NCBI RefSeq assembly: GCF_900155585.1
Contig: NZ_LT707416.1
Span: 209,142-273,141 of the forward strand
Reading direction: 5' to 3'
From: Aedoeadaptatus urinae
GTDB lineage: Bacteria; Bacillota; Clostridia; Tissierellales; Peptoniphilaceae
DNA: 64,000 bases
Position 1 is the first letter of the stretch. Every line of letters begins with the position of its first letter. Below the pieces are notes generated by a model, which searched no databases, was not told the DNA's origin, and saw only the letters and a program-made list of their open reading frames with translations. Shown here one piece after another: positions 52,102 through 60,237 of the stretch. Position numbers and translations under genes: made by a program.

Positions 52102-53262
52102 ATGAAAAACAAGCCGTCAATTTATCGCACCGCCCTGCCCCTGTACTTCACCTATTTTATTCACGGCATCGGCGTATCCATTCTCTCTCAATACAAATCC
52201 GCCCTGCAAAGCGCCTGGGGCGCGGCGGATATTTCCGCGGTGATTCAGGTCATCGCAGCCCTGGGCCTGGGCCGCCTCGTGGCTCTGCCTATATCCGGCT
52301 ATGTGTCGGACCGGCGGGGGCGAAAGACCTCCGGCCTTTGGGGCGTCTTTCTCTACGCCCTGTACTTTTTCGGAATCGCCTATGCGCCCTCGGCAAAGGC
52401 CGCCTACGCCGCGGCGATCATCGGCGGCATGGCCAATTCCTTTTTGGATACCTGCGTCACCCCTACGGTCATGGAGCTCTTTAAGGAAAAGGGCCCGCGG
52501 GCCAATATGTTTACGAAATTCGCCATGTCTTTGGGCCAATTCGTGCTGCCCTTTGTCATCGGCTTTTTTGCCGCAAAATCCTTAAGCTACACCGCCGTCT
52601 TTAGCCTCTTCGGCGCGCTTATCGCCGTGGACGGCCTCTTGATCTTCACGGCGGCCTTTCCCGATGAAGGGGAAAAAGCGGCGAAGGACAAGGGCCCCAT
52701 GGGCCTACGGCGGGGCATCGTGCCCGTGGTGCTCATGGGATTTACCGCCACCGCCACCTTCACCCTGTGGCTCAACTGCAATCAGGAGCTGGGCAGCCTC
52801 TACGGCATGCAGGACCCATCCATGATTCAGTCGGTTTATGCGGCGGGGACCATCGTCGCCGTCCTGGCCACGGCCTTCGTGGTGCTGAAGAAAATCGATA
52901 CGGAAGATGTCCTCGTCCTTTACCCGGCCTTGTGTTTCTGCGCCCTCGCCTATACCTACTTCGTGAAGAGCCCCGTATCGCCTTTAATCGGCGGCTTCTT
53001 CATCGGCTACGGCGGCGCCGGCGGCGTGCTTCAGCTGGTGGTGGCGGAAGCCAACGGCCTCTACGAGGAGCATAAGGGAAAGATCACCTCCGTGGTCATG
53101 ATGGCATCGTCCCTCGCCAATTACGTGGTCCTCGCCGCGGCGGGAGCCATTACCGCCGCCTCAGGCACACAGGGGCCCGAGCGGGTGGTGCTGTTAAACA
53201 TGGCCATTACCGCCGCAAGCGTCCTCCTCGCCCTGGTGATTCGAAAGGGAAAGACGAAATAA
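52102..53262 (+). CDS. MFS transporter
   Basis: A 386-residue major facilitator with 12 predicted helices. The loop 2-3 signature is GYVSDRRGRKTSGLWG. The start is ATG 52102 (MKNKPSIYRTALPLYFTYFI) behind GAGGTG; a GTG six bases earlier is possible. Helix 5-6 includes DTCVTPTVMELFKEKG. The substrate is unknown. Its leader looks like a ligand-controlled terminator, so the transporter probably responds to the compound it moves. Confidence 0.9.
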   Translation: MKNKPSIYRTALPLYFTYFIHGIGVSILSQYKSALQSAWGAADISAVIQVIAALGLGRLVALPISGYVSDRRGRKTSGLWGVFLYALYFFGIAYAPSAKAAYAAAIIGGMANSFLDTCVTPTVMELFKEKGPRANMFTKFAMSLGQFVLPFVIGFFAAKSLSYTAVFSLFGALIAVDGLLIFTAAFPDEGEKAAKDKGPMGLRRGIVPVVLMGFTATATFTLWLNCNQELGSLYGMQDPSMIQSVYAAGTIVAVLATAFVVLKKIDTEDVLVLYPALCFCALAYTYFVKSPVSPLIGGFFIGYGGAGGVLQLVVAEANGLYEEHKGKITSVVMMASSLANYVVLAAAGAITAASGTQGPERVVLLNMAITAASVLLALVIRKGKTK

Positions 53263-53306
53263 GATAGAACCATTCGGCAATTTTCTGTGAAAAGAAGGGA
53301 GCGGGA

Positions 53307-54371
53307 ATGAAACATCTGGTATTGGCGGGAGGCGGCCACGGCCACATCCTCCTCTTAAAGAAATTTGCGAAAAAGCCCCTTTGCGGCGTGGAAGTCACCT
53401 TAATCACCGATTACCCCAAGCAGTACTACTCCGGCATGCTGGCAGGCTATGTGGAAGGCATCTATTGTGAAGAAGAAATGGCCTTCGACGTGAGGGCCCT
53501 GGCCGAGGCGGCGGGGGTCAATTACATCGAGAGCGATATTCGCACTATAGACAGAGAAAAAAACGCGGTGATCACCGATTCCGAGGATATCACCTACGAC
53601 ATCCTCTCCATGAATCTGGGCGTGCGCTCTCAGGAGCCCTTTCTTTTGGAGAAAAGGGAAGCGAGCTATGTCAAGCCCATCGCCCGCACCGTGGCATTTA
53701 AAAAGCAGCTGGATAAGGCGAGTGGGCTGAAAGAAAAGCGGCTGGTCATCGTCGGCGGCGGGGCATCCGGCGTGGAGCTGGCCCTGGCGCTGAAAGCCGC
53801 CTATGATTTCCGCGAAGTTCTCTTGCTCACCTCCGGTGAAGTGGCGAAAAACATGAATACCGCCTCCAGGGAAAGGCTGCGCCGCCTCTTGAAGGACAAG
53901 GGCATCGACCTTTACGAATCCACCACGGTCCGCGGGGTGGACGGGGAGAAAGTGCAGGCGGAGGACGAAGCCTACGCCTACGACTACTTAATCCTCTCTA
54001 CGGGCTTTACCGGCGTGGAGGTGGAGTACAAGGGCTTTGACGTTACCGAATCCAATTACGTCTACGTGGATTCTTATTTAAAGGCGGCGCCCAATGTCTT
54101 CGCCATGGGGGACATGGTCACATTGAAAGATCGGCCCCGCTTGCCCAAGGCCGGGGTCTTCGCCATACGCCAGGCCCCGGTGCTTTACCACAATCTCATG
54201 AAGACCTTGGCCGACGAGTGCGGCCTTCGCACCTACACCCCTCAGGAAAATTACCTGCAGATCATTAACGGCGGCGGAAAAAAAGCCCTGTTCAATCGCG
54301 GGTCCTTTTCCCTTTACGGCCACATACCCTGGCTCATTAAAGACATGATCGACCGACGCTACATGAAATAA
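53307..54371 (+). CDS. FAD-dependent pyridine nucleotide-disulfide oxidoreductase family protein
   Basis: A 354-residue NDH-2-like flavoprotein: FAD motif LVLAGGGHGHILLLKKF at the N-terminus, PKQYYSGMLAGYVEG, then the NAD motif VIVGGGASGVELALAL (about residue 147) and FAMGDMV near the end. The GGGHGH start and YYSGMLAG pattern are like the family that is fused to or found beside selD (SelD N-terminal domain). No selD is in the window, so the electron acceptor is unknown. The IS element lies just downstream, in its terminator. Confidence 0.85.
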   Translation: MKHLVLAGGGHGHILLLKKFAKKPLCGVEVTLITDYPKQYYSGMLAGYVEGIYCEEEMAFDVRALAEAAGVNYIESDIRTIDREKNAVITDSEDITYDILSMNLGVRSQEPFLLEKREASYVKPIARTVAFKKQLDKASGLKEKRLVIVGGGASGVELALALKAAYDFREVLLLTSGEVAKNMNTASRERLRRLLKDKGIDLYESTTVRGVDGEKVQAEDEAYAYDYLILSTGFTGVEVEYKGFDVTESNYVYVDSYLKAAPNVFAMGDMVTLKDRPRLPKAGVFAIRQAPVLYHNLMKTLADECGLRTYTPQENYLQIINGGGKKALFNRGSFSLYGHIPWLIKDMIDRRYMK

Positions 54372-54396
54372 AAAGAACCGACGAGGCCTATGCACT

Positions 54397-54442
54397 GACC
54401 CCCAAAAGTTGGACCAAGAAATCCAACCTTTGGGGGTCTTTT
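54397..54442 (+). terminator. Left-end IS hairpin: terminator that also hides the orfA ribosome-binding site
   Basis: GACCCCCAAAAGTTGGA (54397-54413) pairs with TCCAACCTTTGGGGGTC (54422-54438), then TTTT. The GGGGG of the right arm, 7 bases before ATG 54444, is the only Shine-Dalgarno sequence for orfA. Confidence 0.75.
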
Positions 54443-54443
54443 A

Positions 54444-55028
54444 ATGGCAAAATACAGTTATGAATTGAAGAGGAAAATCGTCGAAGAATACTTGTCAGGG
54501 AAGACAAGCTATCTCGTCTTAGAAGATAAATATCAGATTGGCGAATCGCAGATCAGACGCTGGGTCAACAATTACAAACATTTTGGCGATGAAGGCTTAA
54601 TACGCTCTAGAAATAAACGCTCGTACAGTGTAGAGTTTAAGTTAGAAGCCATTACACGTTACGAAACGAGCGAATGTAGTTACCAACAATTGGCCCTTGA
54701 ACTCGGTTTGACGAATCCGTCCATGATCGCCAAATGGCACAGTCAGTATCGAAAGGAGGGCATTGAGGGGCTGCAATCACATAAGCGAGGGAGACCTGTG
54801 ACGAAGAAAGACGCCTGCAATCAACCACCGAAGTCTGCAACTAAGAAGGAGCCTCTTGATGCAAGCTCACGTGAGGCATTGGAAAACCGCATCAAAGAAT
54901 TAGAAGCGGAGAATCGGAGGCTCACCATTCAAAAGATATATCTGGAGGAGCTAAGGAGTTTGGTGAGGGAAGAAAAAATGAGAAAAAGGCGAGGATCGTC
55001 GCCAAACTCCGAGAACAATTCCAACTAA
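54444..55028 (+). CDS. IS150-group transposase OrfA (helix-turn-helix)
   Basis: A 194-residue DNA-binding protein with two helix-turn-helix segments (YSYELKRKIVEEYLSGKTSY and VEFKLEAITRYETSECSY) typical of IS150-group OrfA, and a C-terminal coiled coil (LENRIKELEAENRRLTIQKI). Its last codons run through A-rich sequence, where a -1 shift into orfB is expected. Confidence 0.9.
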   Translation: MAKYSYELKRKIVEEYLSGKTSYLVLEDKYQIGESQIRRWVNNYKHFGDEGLIRSRNKRSYSVEFKLEAITRYETSECSYQQLALELGLTNPSMIAKWHSQYRKEGIEGLQSHKRGRPVTKKDACNQPPKSATKKEPLDASSREALENRIKELEAENRRLTIQKIYLEELRSLVREEKMRKRRGSSPNSENNSN

Positions 55029-55870
55029 CAGAGATACTCGCTGCCATCAACTTTCCCAAATCCACCTTTATGTATTGGCAGAAAAAGTGGAGCGAAGAAG
55101 ACAAAGACCAAGCGTTAAAAGACGAGATCCTCGCCATTCGGCGCGAACACAAAGACTACGGCTACCGCCGGATCCATCTGGAGCTGAAGAACCGGGGCCA
55201 AGTGGTAAACAAAAAGAAAGTTCAACGACTGGTTCAAGACATGGGCCTTCAAGTCCACGCCTACGGTAGGAAATACAAGAAGTACAACTCCTACAAAGGC
55301 GTCGTCGGCAAAATTAAGAAGAATCGAATCAATCGACGCTTCAACACCTGTATCCCCTACCAAAAAATTACCACCGACACCACAGAATTCAAATACTACA
55401 TCGAAGATCAAACCGGGAAACTTCAAACAAAGAAACTCTATCTCGATCCATATATGGACATGTACAATCTGGAAATCATCAGCTACGTCCTCTCCGACCA
55501 ACCCAACGGCGTCACCATGCTACGAGGCTTAGAAGAAGCCATCGAACGAACCAACGGTTGCCCCTACCGGCGCACCTTCCACTCCGATCGTGGTTGGGGC
55601 TACCAAATGACCGCCTATCAAGCCATGCTGAAAAAGCATCACATCTTCCAGAGCATGTCGAGAAAAGGCAACTGCTACGACAACGCACCCATGGAAAACT
55701 TCTTTAGTGTGCTGAAAAGAGAAATCTACGACGGTTACGTCTACCGAAGCCGGCAAGAACTCGTGCGGGCGATCGAACGTTTTATCCGCTACTACAACAA
55801 CGATCGAATCAAAGAAAAGTTGGGTGGCTTGAGTCCGAAGCAATACCGTGAACGAATGAAATCCGCATAG
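54983..55870 (+). CDS. IS150-group transposase OrfB (DDE integrase), expressed by -1 frameshift
   Basis: The -1 frame relative to orfA is open well before the first ATG (55070): it reads KKARIVAKLREQFQLTEILA then AINFPKSTFMYW, the normal OrfB N-terminus. The DDE residues are in TTDTTEF, HSDRGWGYQ and APMENFFSVLKREI. Candidate slip sites are A6 at 54973-54978 and AAAAAGG at 54983-54989. The reported start marks the shift region, not an initiation codon. Confidence 0.88.
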   Translation, partial: KKARIVAKLREQFQLTEILAAINFPKSTFMYWQKKWSEEDKDQALKDEILAIRREHKDYGYRRIHLELKNRGQVVNKKKVQRLVQDMGLQVHAYGRKYKKYNSYKGVVGKIKKNRINRRFNTCIPYQKITTDTTEFKYYIEDQTGKLQTKKLYLDPYMDMYNLEIISYVLSDQPNGVTMLRGLEEAIERTNGCPYRRTFHSDRGWGYQMTAYQAMLKKHHIFQSMSRKGNCYDNAPMENFFSVLKREIYDGYVYRSRQELVRAIERFIRYYNNDRIKEKLGGLSPKQYRERMKSA

Positions 55871-55965
55871 AACGAATGTTATGTAAAACAAAATCGAGCA
55901 AGCGAAATGCTTACTCGATTAAGTCCAACTTTATGGGGTCACTCTACTAGGCTTCGTCGGTTTCT

Positions 55966-56373
55966 TTATTCCTTCTTTAAACAATCGGGGCATATGCCTT
56001 CCAGCTGAAAGCGGTGGCCCGTAATGGTGTAGCCCGTGGAGCGAAGAATGTGCTTCTCCAAGGCATCCAAGGGGCAGTCGTCGATGGGGGCGAGCTTGCC
56101 GCAGCGGGAGCAGACGATGTAGTGGCGGTGCTCCTCGTTTCGGTATTCGTAATAAGTGCTCTCGTCCTGCTCCAGGGACGCCTGCAAAATATCCGCCTCG
56201 GTCAGTTGATTTAAAATCCTGTAGACCGTGGACAGAGAGGCGCACACTTCCTTCGGCAACTCGTGAAAGACCTGGGCCGCGCTCATGGGCCTACGTGCCT
56301 CTTTTAAAATCTTCAAGACCTCCAGGCGACCCTTCGTCGCCTTCAAGCCTTTTTCCCTCAATAAATTTTCCAT
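55966..56373 (-). CDS. zur: Fur-family zinc uptake regulator (Zur-like)
   Basis: A 135-residue Fur-family repressor. I start at ATG 56373 (MENLLREKGLKATKGRLEVL) behind GGAGGGTGG. The winged helix (ASLSTVYRILNQLTEADILQ) is clear; metal ligands include HRHYIVCSRCGK and the structural-zinc pair CPDC at the end. Because it is divergent from znuA-znuC-znuB it most likely is Zur and represses them with zinc bound. Fur or PerR are less likely alternatives. Confidence 0.88.
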   Translation of the reverse strand: MENLLREKGLKATKGRLEVLKILKEARRPMSAAQVFHELPKEVCASLSTVYRILNQLTEADILQASLEQDESTYYEYRNEEHRHYIVCSRCGKLAPIDDCPLDALEKHILRSTGYTITGHRFQLEGICPDCLKKE

Positions 56374-56474
56374 TGGCCACCCTCCCGGAATCATCATAAG
56401 CCATGGGCGCAAAAAAGAAAAGCGGGGAGGAAAAAATTTATTGAAAGCTCTTCCCAATAAGCGGAGAAAAGTGA

Positions 56475-56511
56475 TATACTTAGGCATGTTAAATAACAAT
56501 GATTTCTATTT
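56475..56511. promoter_or_regulatory. znuA promoter region with possible Zur operator
   Basis: A -10 like TATACT lies at about 56475-56480. AAATA (56491-56495) and TATTT (56507-56511) flank a 21-bp AT-rich, partly palindromic stretch that overlaps the presumed start site. Operator role is inferred from position. Confidence 0.45.
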
Positions 56512-56521
56512 GGAGGTATAA

Positions 56522-57592
56522 ATGAAAGCAAAACAAATCATCGCCGTGGCCTGTGCCGCGCTGATGCTTACCGCTTGCGGATCGAAGGCGAACAACGACA
56601 ATAACAACAATAACAACAACGACAATAAAGTCGTAGCCACCGAGAGCCAAAAGCCCAAGGGCGAGGGCCTGAAGGTGGTGACCACCACCTACATCCTTCG
56701 CGACCTGGCACGGGAAATCGCCGGGGAAAAGGCCGAGGTCAGCTGCATGATTCCCAAGGGCCAAGGGGTCCACGGCTTCGAGCCCTCGCCGAAGGACATT
56801 AACGGCTTAAACGAAGCGGATCTCTTTATCTATAACGGCGCCGGGCTGGAATCCTTCACCGACTCTTTAAAGGACACCTTAAACGGTGACGTGAGCTTAG
56901 TGGAAGCATCGAAGGGCATCGAATTGTTGGCCGGCGGCCATCACCATCACCACGATGAAGATGAGGCGACGGAACACGATCACGACCACGACAACCACAA
57001 CAATAATCACGACAATAACCACAACAATCACAACCATAACAACGACAATCACGAACACGAAGCCGCAGGTCACGAACACGATCACGGCGGCATGGATCCC
57101 CACGTGTGGATGGCTCCGGACAATGCGGAAGAAATGGCTGAAAACATCTACGAAGCCATGGCGGCGAAAGATCCCGACAATGCCGATTTTTACAAAGCCA
57201 ATTACGAAAAGCTCGCAGGTCAATTTGAAGCACTTGACGAATCCTTCGAAAAAGTGTTGGATAATGTGAAGCACAAAGACATCGTCGTCAGCCACGAAGC
57301 CTACGGCTATCTGGCCAAGGAATTCGGCTTAAACCAAATTCCCATCGAAGGCATTAATTCCGAATCGGAACCGGATCCCAAGGCCATGAAAGACATCATC
57401 GACGAAATGAAGGCCAAGGGCATTAAAACCGTCTTCACGGAACCGGAGGGAGACGACAAAATCGCACAAACCATCGCATCGGAAACGGGAGCCGAAGTGA
57501 AGGAACTGGATCCCATGGAATACGAAACCGACAAGAGCTACTTCGAACGCATGGAAAGCAATCTGAAAATATTGGAGTCGGCCTTGCGATGA
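56522..57592 (+). CDS. znuA: Zinc ABC transporter substrate-binding lipoprotein ZnuA/AdcA-like
   Basis: A 356-residue lipoprotein; signal peptide with lipobox LTAC (Cys19). It belongs to the cluster A-I metal-binding family: VVTTTYILRDLAREIAGEKA, FIYNGAGLES, and the zinc ligands around MDPHVWMAP and VVSHEAYGYLAKEFGL. Between them is a long His/Asp/Asn-rich loop (about residues 141-198, GGHHHHHDEDEATEHDHDHD and onward), which gathers zinc. An Asn-rich spacer follows the lipobox. It overlaps znuC by 4 bases. Confidence 0.94.
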   Translation: MKAKQIIAVACAALMLTACGSKANNDNNNNNNNDNKVVATESQKPKGEGLKVVTTTYILRDLAREIAGEKAEVSCMIPKGQGVHGFEPSPKDINGLNEADLFIYNGAGLESFTDSLKDTLNGDVSLVEASKGIELLAGGHHHHHDEDEATEHDHDHDNHNNNHDNNHNNHNHNNDNHEHEAAGHEHDHGGMDPHVWMAPDNAEEMAENIYEAMAAKDPDNADFYKANYEKLAGQFEALDESFEKVLDNVKHKDIVVSHEAYGYLAKEFGLNQIPIEGINSESEPDPKAMKDIIDEMKAKGIKTVFTEPEGDDKIAQTIASETGAEVKELDPMEYETDKSYFERMESNLKILESALR

Positions 57593-58242
57593 AAGAAATT
57601 TACAGTGTAAAAGACCTGTACTTTTCCTACGGGAAGAACGAGGTTTTAAAAGGGGTGAATCTCTCTGTGAAGCAGGGAGATTTTCTCGCATTTATAGGGG
57701 CCAACGGCTCGGGGAAATCCACCTTGATCAAGCTCCTCTTGGGCATCGAAGTGCCCGATTCGGGCGTTATCGAATACGAAGGCGAGCCCCTGGGCAAGGA
57801 CACGGATTTTTCCCGCGTCAGCTACGTGCCCCAGATCATGATCTCTTCCTACGACTTTCCCATTACCGTGCGGGAGATCGTGGACCTGGGCCTTTACGGA
57901 GAAAAGCTCGCGGAAGAGGAGCGCAAGCACCGCATCGACGATGCCCTTTCCCTCGTGGACTTGCAGGGCTTTCAAGACAGGCTCTACGGCGCTCTCTCCG
58001 GCGGGCAGCGGCAGCGCGTCTTAATCGCCAAGGCCCTGATCTCCATGACCGACGTGCTTATTTTAGACGAGCCCACCACGGGCATCGACTTTAAGGCGAG
58101 GGAAGAGCTGTTTCACATTTTGCGCCACCTCCACGACGCCCACGGCATGACGATTTTAATGATTACCCACGAATTACACTTAGTGGAAGACATGATCGAC
58201 GGTATTTACGTCCTGGAAGACGGCGTCCTTGAAAAGAGGTGA
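57589..58242 (+). CDS. znuC: Zinc ABC transporter ATP-binding protein
   Basis: A 217-residue ATPase: Walker A GANGSGKSTL near residue 38, signature LSGGQRQR, Walker B VLILDEPTTG, and an H-loop in MITHEL. It pairs with ZnuB. Start ATG 57589 overlaps znuA (ATGA). Confidence 0.95.
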   Translation: MKEIYSVKDLYFSYGKNEVLKGVNLSVKQGDFLAFIGANGSGKSTLIKLLLGIEVPDSGVIEYEGEPLGKDTDFSRVSYVPQIMISSYDFPITVREIVDLGLYGEKLAEEERKHRIDDALSLVDLQGFQDRLYGALSGGQRQRVLIAKALISMTDVLILDEPTTGIDFKAREELFHILRHLHDAHGMTILMITHELHLVEDMIDGIYVLEDGVLEKR

Positions 58243-58247
58243 GGCTG

Positions 58248-59054
58248 ATGGAGCTTTTTCAATACGATTATATGATTCGAGCCATGATCGTGGGCCTGGT
58301 GCTTTCGATCGTGATCCCCGCCATGGGCGTGGTCATCGTCAATCGACGCCTGGCCATGATCGGCGACGCCCTGTCCCACGTGTCTCTGGCCGGAGTCATG
58401 CTCGGGCTCTTGCTCGGCATCAATCCCATTTTAGGCGCCGTCATCACCTGTGCCGTCGCCGCCCTTTCCATGGAATGGATTCGTCGCCGCTTTCCCTCCT
58501 ACGGGGAAATTTCCACGGCGGTGATCATGTCCACCGGCGTGGGCATGGCCTCCATCCTCTCGGGCTTCGTCAAAGGCGGGGCCAATTTCGAATCCTTCCT
58601 CTTCGGTACCATCGTGGCCATTACGGATTTCGAATTTTACATGATCCTCGCCGTGTCTCTGGCCGTGGTCGTCTTTCTGGTTTTCAACTATAGAAAACTT
58701 CTCTACCTGTCCTTCGACGGCATTTCCGCCCGCCTGGCCGGGATTCGCGCTGACAGGCTGAGCGGTATCTTCGTCCTCTTGACGGGGCTCACCGTGGCCA
58801 TCTCCGCCCGCACCGTGGGCGTGCTGATTATCTCCTCCCTTTTGGTGCTTCCCGTCTCCTGCGCCCTGCAGTTGAAGCTGAGCTATAAGAAGACCCACGT
58901 CGCCGCCATCCTCTTCGGCATCTTCTTTACGGAGGCGGGCCTCGCCCTCTCCTACTACCTAGGCCTGAAGCCCGGGGGAAGCATCGTCATGCTGGGGGTT
59001 GCGACCCTTATTATTTTAATGGCGAGTAGACAAGTGGCGGGGGCTGAAAAGTAG
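58248..59054 (+). CDS. znuB: Zinc ABC transporter permease
   Basis: A 268-residue membrane protein of the ABC-3 permease family with about eight helices. Family segments: MGVVIVNRRLAMIGDALSHV and the region RTVGVLIISSLLVLPVSCAL. ATG 58248 behind GAGGTGAGG; GTG 58239, overlapping the znuC stop, is an alternative start. Confidence 0.94.
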   Translation: MELFQYDYMIRAMIVGLVLSIVIPAMGVVIVNRRLAMIGDALSHVSLAGVMLGLLLGINPILGAVITCAVAALSMEWIRRRFPSYGEISTAVIMSTGVGMASILSGFVKGGANFESFLFGTIVAITDFEFYMILAVSLAVVVFLVFNYRKLLYLSFDGISARLAGIRADRLSGIFVLLTGLTVAISARTVGVLIISSLLVLPVSCALQLKLSYKKTHVAAILFGIFFTEAGLALSYYLGLKPGGSIVMLGVATLIILMASRQVAGAEK

Positions 59055-59076
59055 AGGCCTCCGTGCTCAAACGTAA

Positions 59077-59105
59077 TTGACTTTAAAAGCCCGAACACGT
59101 AATAT
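59077..59105 (+). promoter_or_regulatory. degV promoter
   Basis: TTGACT (59077-59082) and TAATAT (59100-59105), spacing 17 bp, 60 bases before the start codon. Confidence 0.75.
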
Positions 59106-59165
59106 AAGGATTATCGAGGATCATAAAAAGAATTCGAAAACAAGTTACGCCACAAGGAGCGAATC

Positions 59166-60062
59166 ATGATAAAGATATTTACCGACGACGGTGCGGATTT
59201 AAATTTTAAAATGCGGGAAGGCGCTCAAATCGTGGAGCTGCCCATCGCCGTTTCCGACGGAGAAAATGAATTTGAAACGGGAAAGGCCATCGACATCGAC
59301 ACCTTCTACGACAATATGCGCCAAGGCACCGTCTACCGCACCTCTCGGGTCCTGCCCGGCGTGCTGGAAGAAGCCTTTAGAGAGGCACTCGATCAAGGCC
59401 ACGAAGTCTTATACATCGGCCTCTCTTCCGGCCTGTCCTCCTCTTACGAAGGGGCGGAAATGGTGAAGGCCATGTTGGAAAAAGACTATCCGGGAAAAAT
59501 CGCCGTAGTCGATTCCAAATCCGCCACCTTCGGTGAAGGGCTATTGGCATTAAAGGCCGCCATCCTGCGGGATCGAGGCGAAAGCCTGGAAGCCATTGCG
59601 GATTACTTAAATAAGATCAAAACCACCTCTCACGAATGCTTTACCGTGGGCACCTTGGAGTATTTGCACCGGGGCGGCCGCGTGTCCAAGGCGACGAAAA
59701 TCGCCGGCGGCGTCTTGCAGCTCTGCCCCCTGTTGGAACTGGAGAAGGAAGAGGGCACCTTGGAAGTGCTGGACGTCTACCGCGGCAACAAAGCCTATTT
59801 AAAGAAGCTGAGAAAATATATGGAAGAGCATTCCAAAGACGGCGTCTTTAATCCCGAGCAAAGGGTCTATGTCTACTCCGGCGATTGGCCCGAGCGGGTG
59901 GCCTTGGTAAAGGATTTTCTCATGAAAGACATGGGCATGGAAGAAAAAAACATCGACACCTCCCAACGGTTGGGCTGCGTTATCGGCGCCCACACGGGGC
60001 CGGAGGTATGCGTCGTCACCTTTTCCGGCGATCCCGACGAATTATCCTTAATGAATAAATGA
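59166..60062 (+). CDS. DegV-family fatty acid-binding protein
   Basis: A 298-residue DegV/FakB-like protein. These bind a fatty acid and present it to the FakA kinase. Motifs: KIFTDDGADLNFKM at the start, RTSRVLPGVLEEAF (the TSQP-like strand), GLSSGLSSSYEGAEM, and TVGTLEYLHRGGRVSKATKI in the middle. No fakA is close. Own promoter and terminator. Confidence 0.9.
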   Translation: MIKIFTDDGADLNFKMREGAQIVELPIAVSDGENEFETGKAIDIDTFYDNMRQGTVYRTSRVLPGVLEEAFREALDQGHEVLYIGLSSGLSSSYEGAEMVKAMLEKDYPGKIAVVDSKSATFGEGLLALKAAILRDRGESLEAIADYLNKIKTTSHECFTVGTLEYLHRGGRVSKATKIAGGVLQLCPLLELEKEEGTLEVLDVYRGNKAYLKKLRKYMEEHSKDGVFNPEQRVYVYSGDWPERVALVKDFLMKDMGMEEKNIDTSQRLGCVIGAHTGPEVCVVTFSGDPDELSLMNK

Positions 60063-60069
60063 CACGACG

Positions 60070-60095
60070 AACCGGCTGCATCGGCCGGTTTTTTA
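60070..60095 (+). terminator. degV terminator
   Basis: AACCGGC (60070-60076) pairs with GCCGGTT (60084-60090), followed by six Ts. Confidence 0.88.
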
Positions 60096-60139
60096 TTTGC
60101 AAAAAATTTTTCTTGTAAAAGGTGAAAGAAACTTTTCAT

Positions 60140-60237
60140 AGGTCTAACCTTGTGATAACATTTAGCCCATAGCGGGCTCGCCCTCGGCGGCGCAGCCACG
60201 ACTACATAACGGCTTTTGCCGTATTCAGGAGGCAGAC
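60140..60237 (+). promoter_or_regulatory. Leader of the O-acetyltransferase gene with small hairpins
   Basis: AGCCC/GGGCT (60164-60178) and ACGGC/GCCGT (60209-60222) hairpins lie before the AGGAGG site. No promoter or known riboswitch is certain here. Confidence 0.35.

Larger units (their letters stand above)
54391..55946 (+). mobile_element. Complete IS3-family (IS150 group) insertion sequence
   Basis: A 1556-bp element. The left end TGCACTGACCCCCAAAAG continues TTGGAC; the right end, read inward, is TAGAGTGACCCCATAAAG then TTGGAC; 19 of 24 positions agree. The target duplication is CTA (54388-54390 and 55947-55949). It encodes OrfA and OrfB in -1 frames and has terminator-like hairpins at both ends. 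It is intact in appearance and therefore possibly still mobile. Confidence 0.9.
54376..55963. terminator. Ancestral bidirectional terminator split by the IS
   Basis: GAACCGACGAGGCCTA (54375-54390) before the IS and TAGGCTTCGTCGGTTTC (55948-55964) after it are inverted copies. Removing the IS with one CTA repeat restores a continuous 11-bp hairpin ACCGACGAGGCC/GGCTTCGTCGGT with T-rich tails on both sides, serving the FAD gene and the leftward zur. Confidence 0.75.

Noticed and set aside
51906..52484. 192-residue frame across the MFS leader
   Set aside because: It begins upstream of the predicted transcription start and runs out of frame into the transporter; its second half is an Arg/Gly-rich shadow.
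54396..55941. IS boundaries at the TGACCCC ends
   Set aside because: These give no target duplication. Ends at 54391 and 55946 give equal 24-base repeats, a CTA duplication and a restored terminator.
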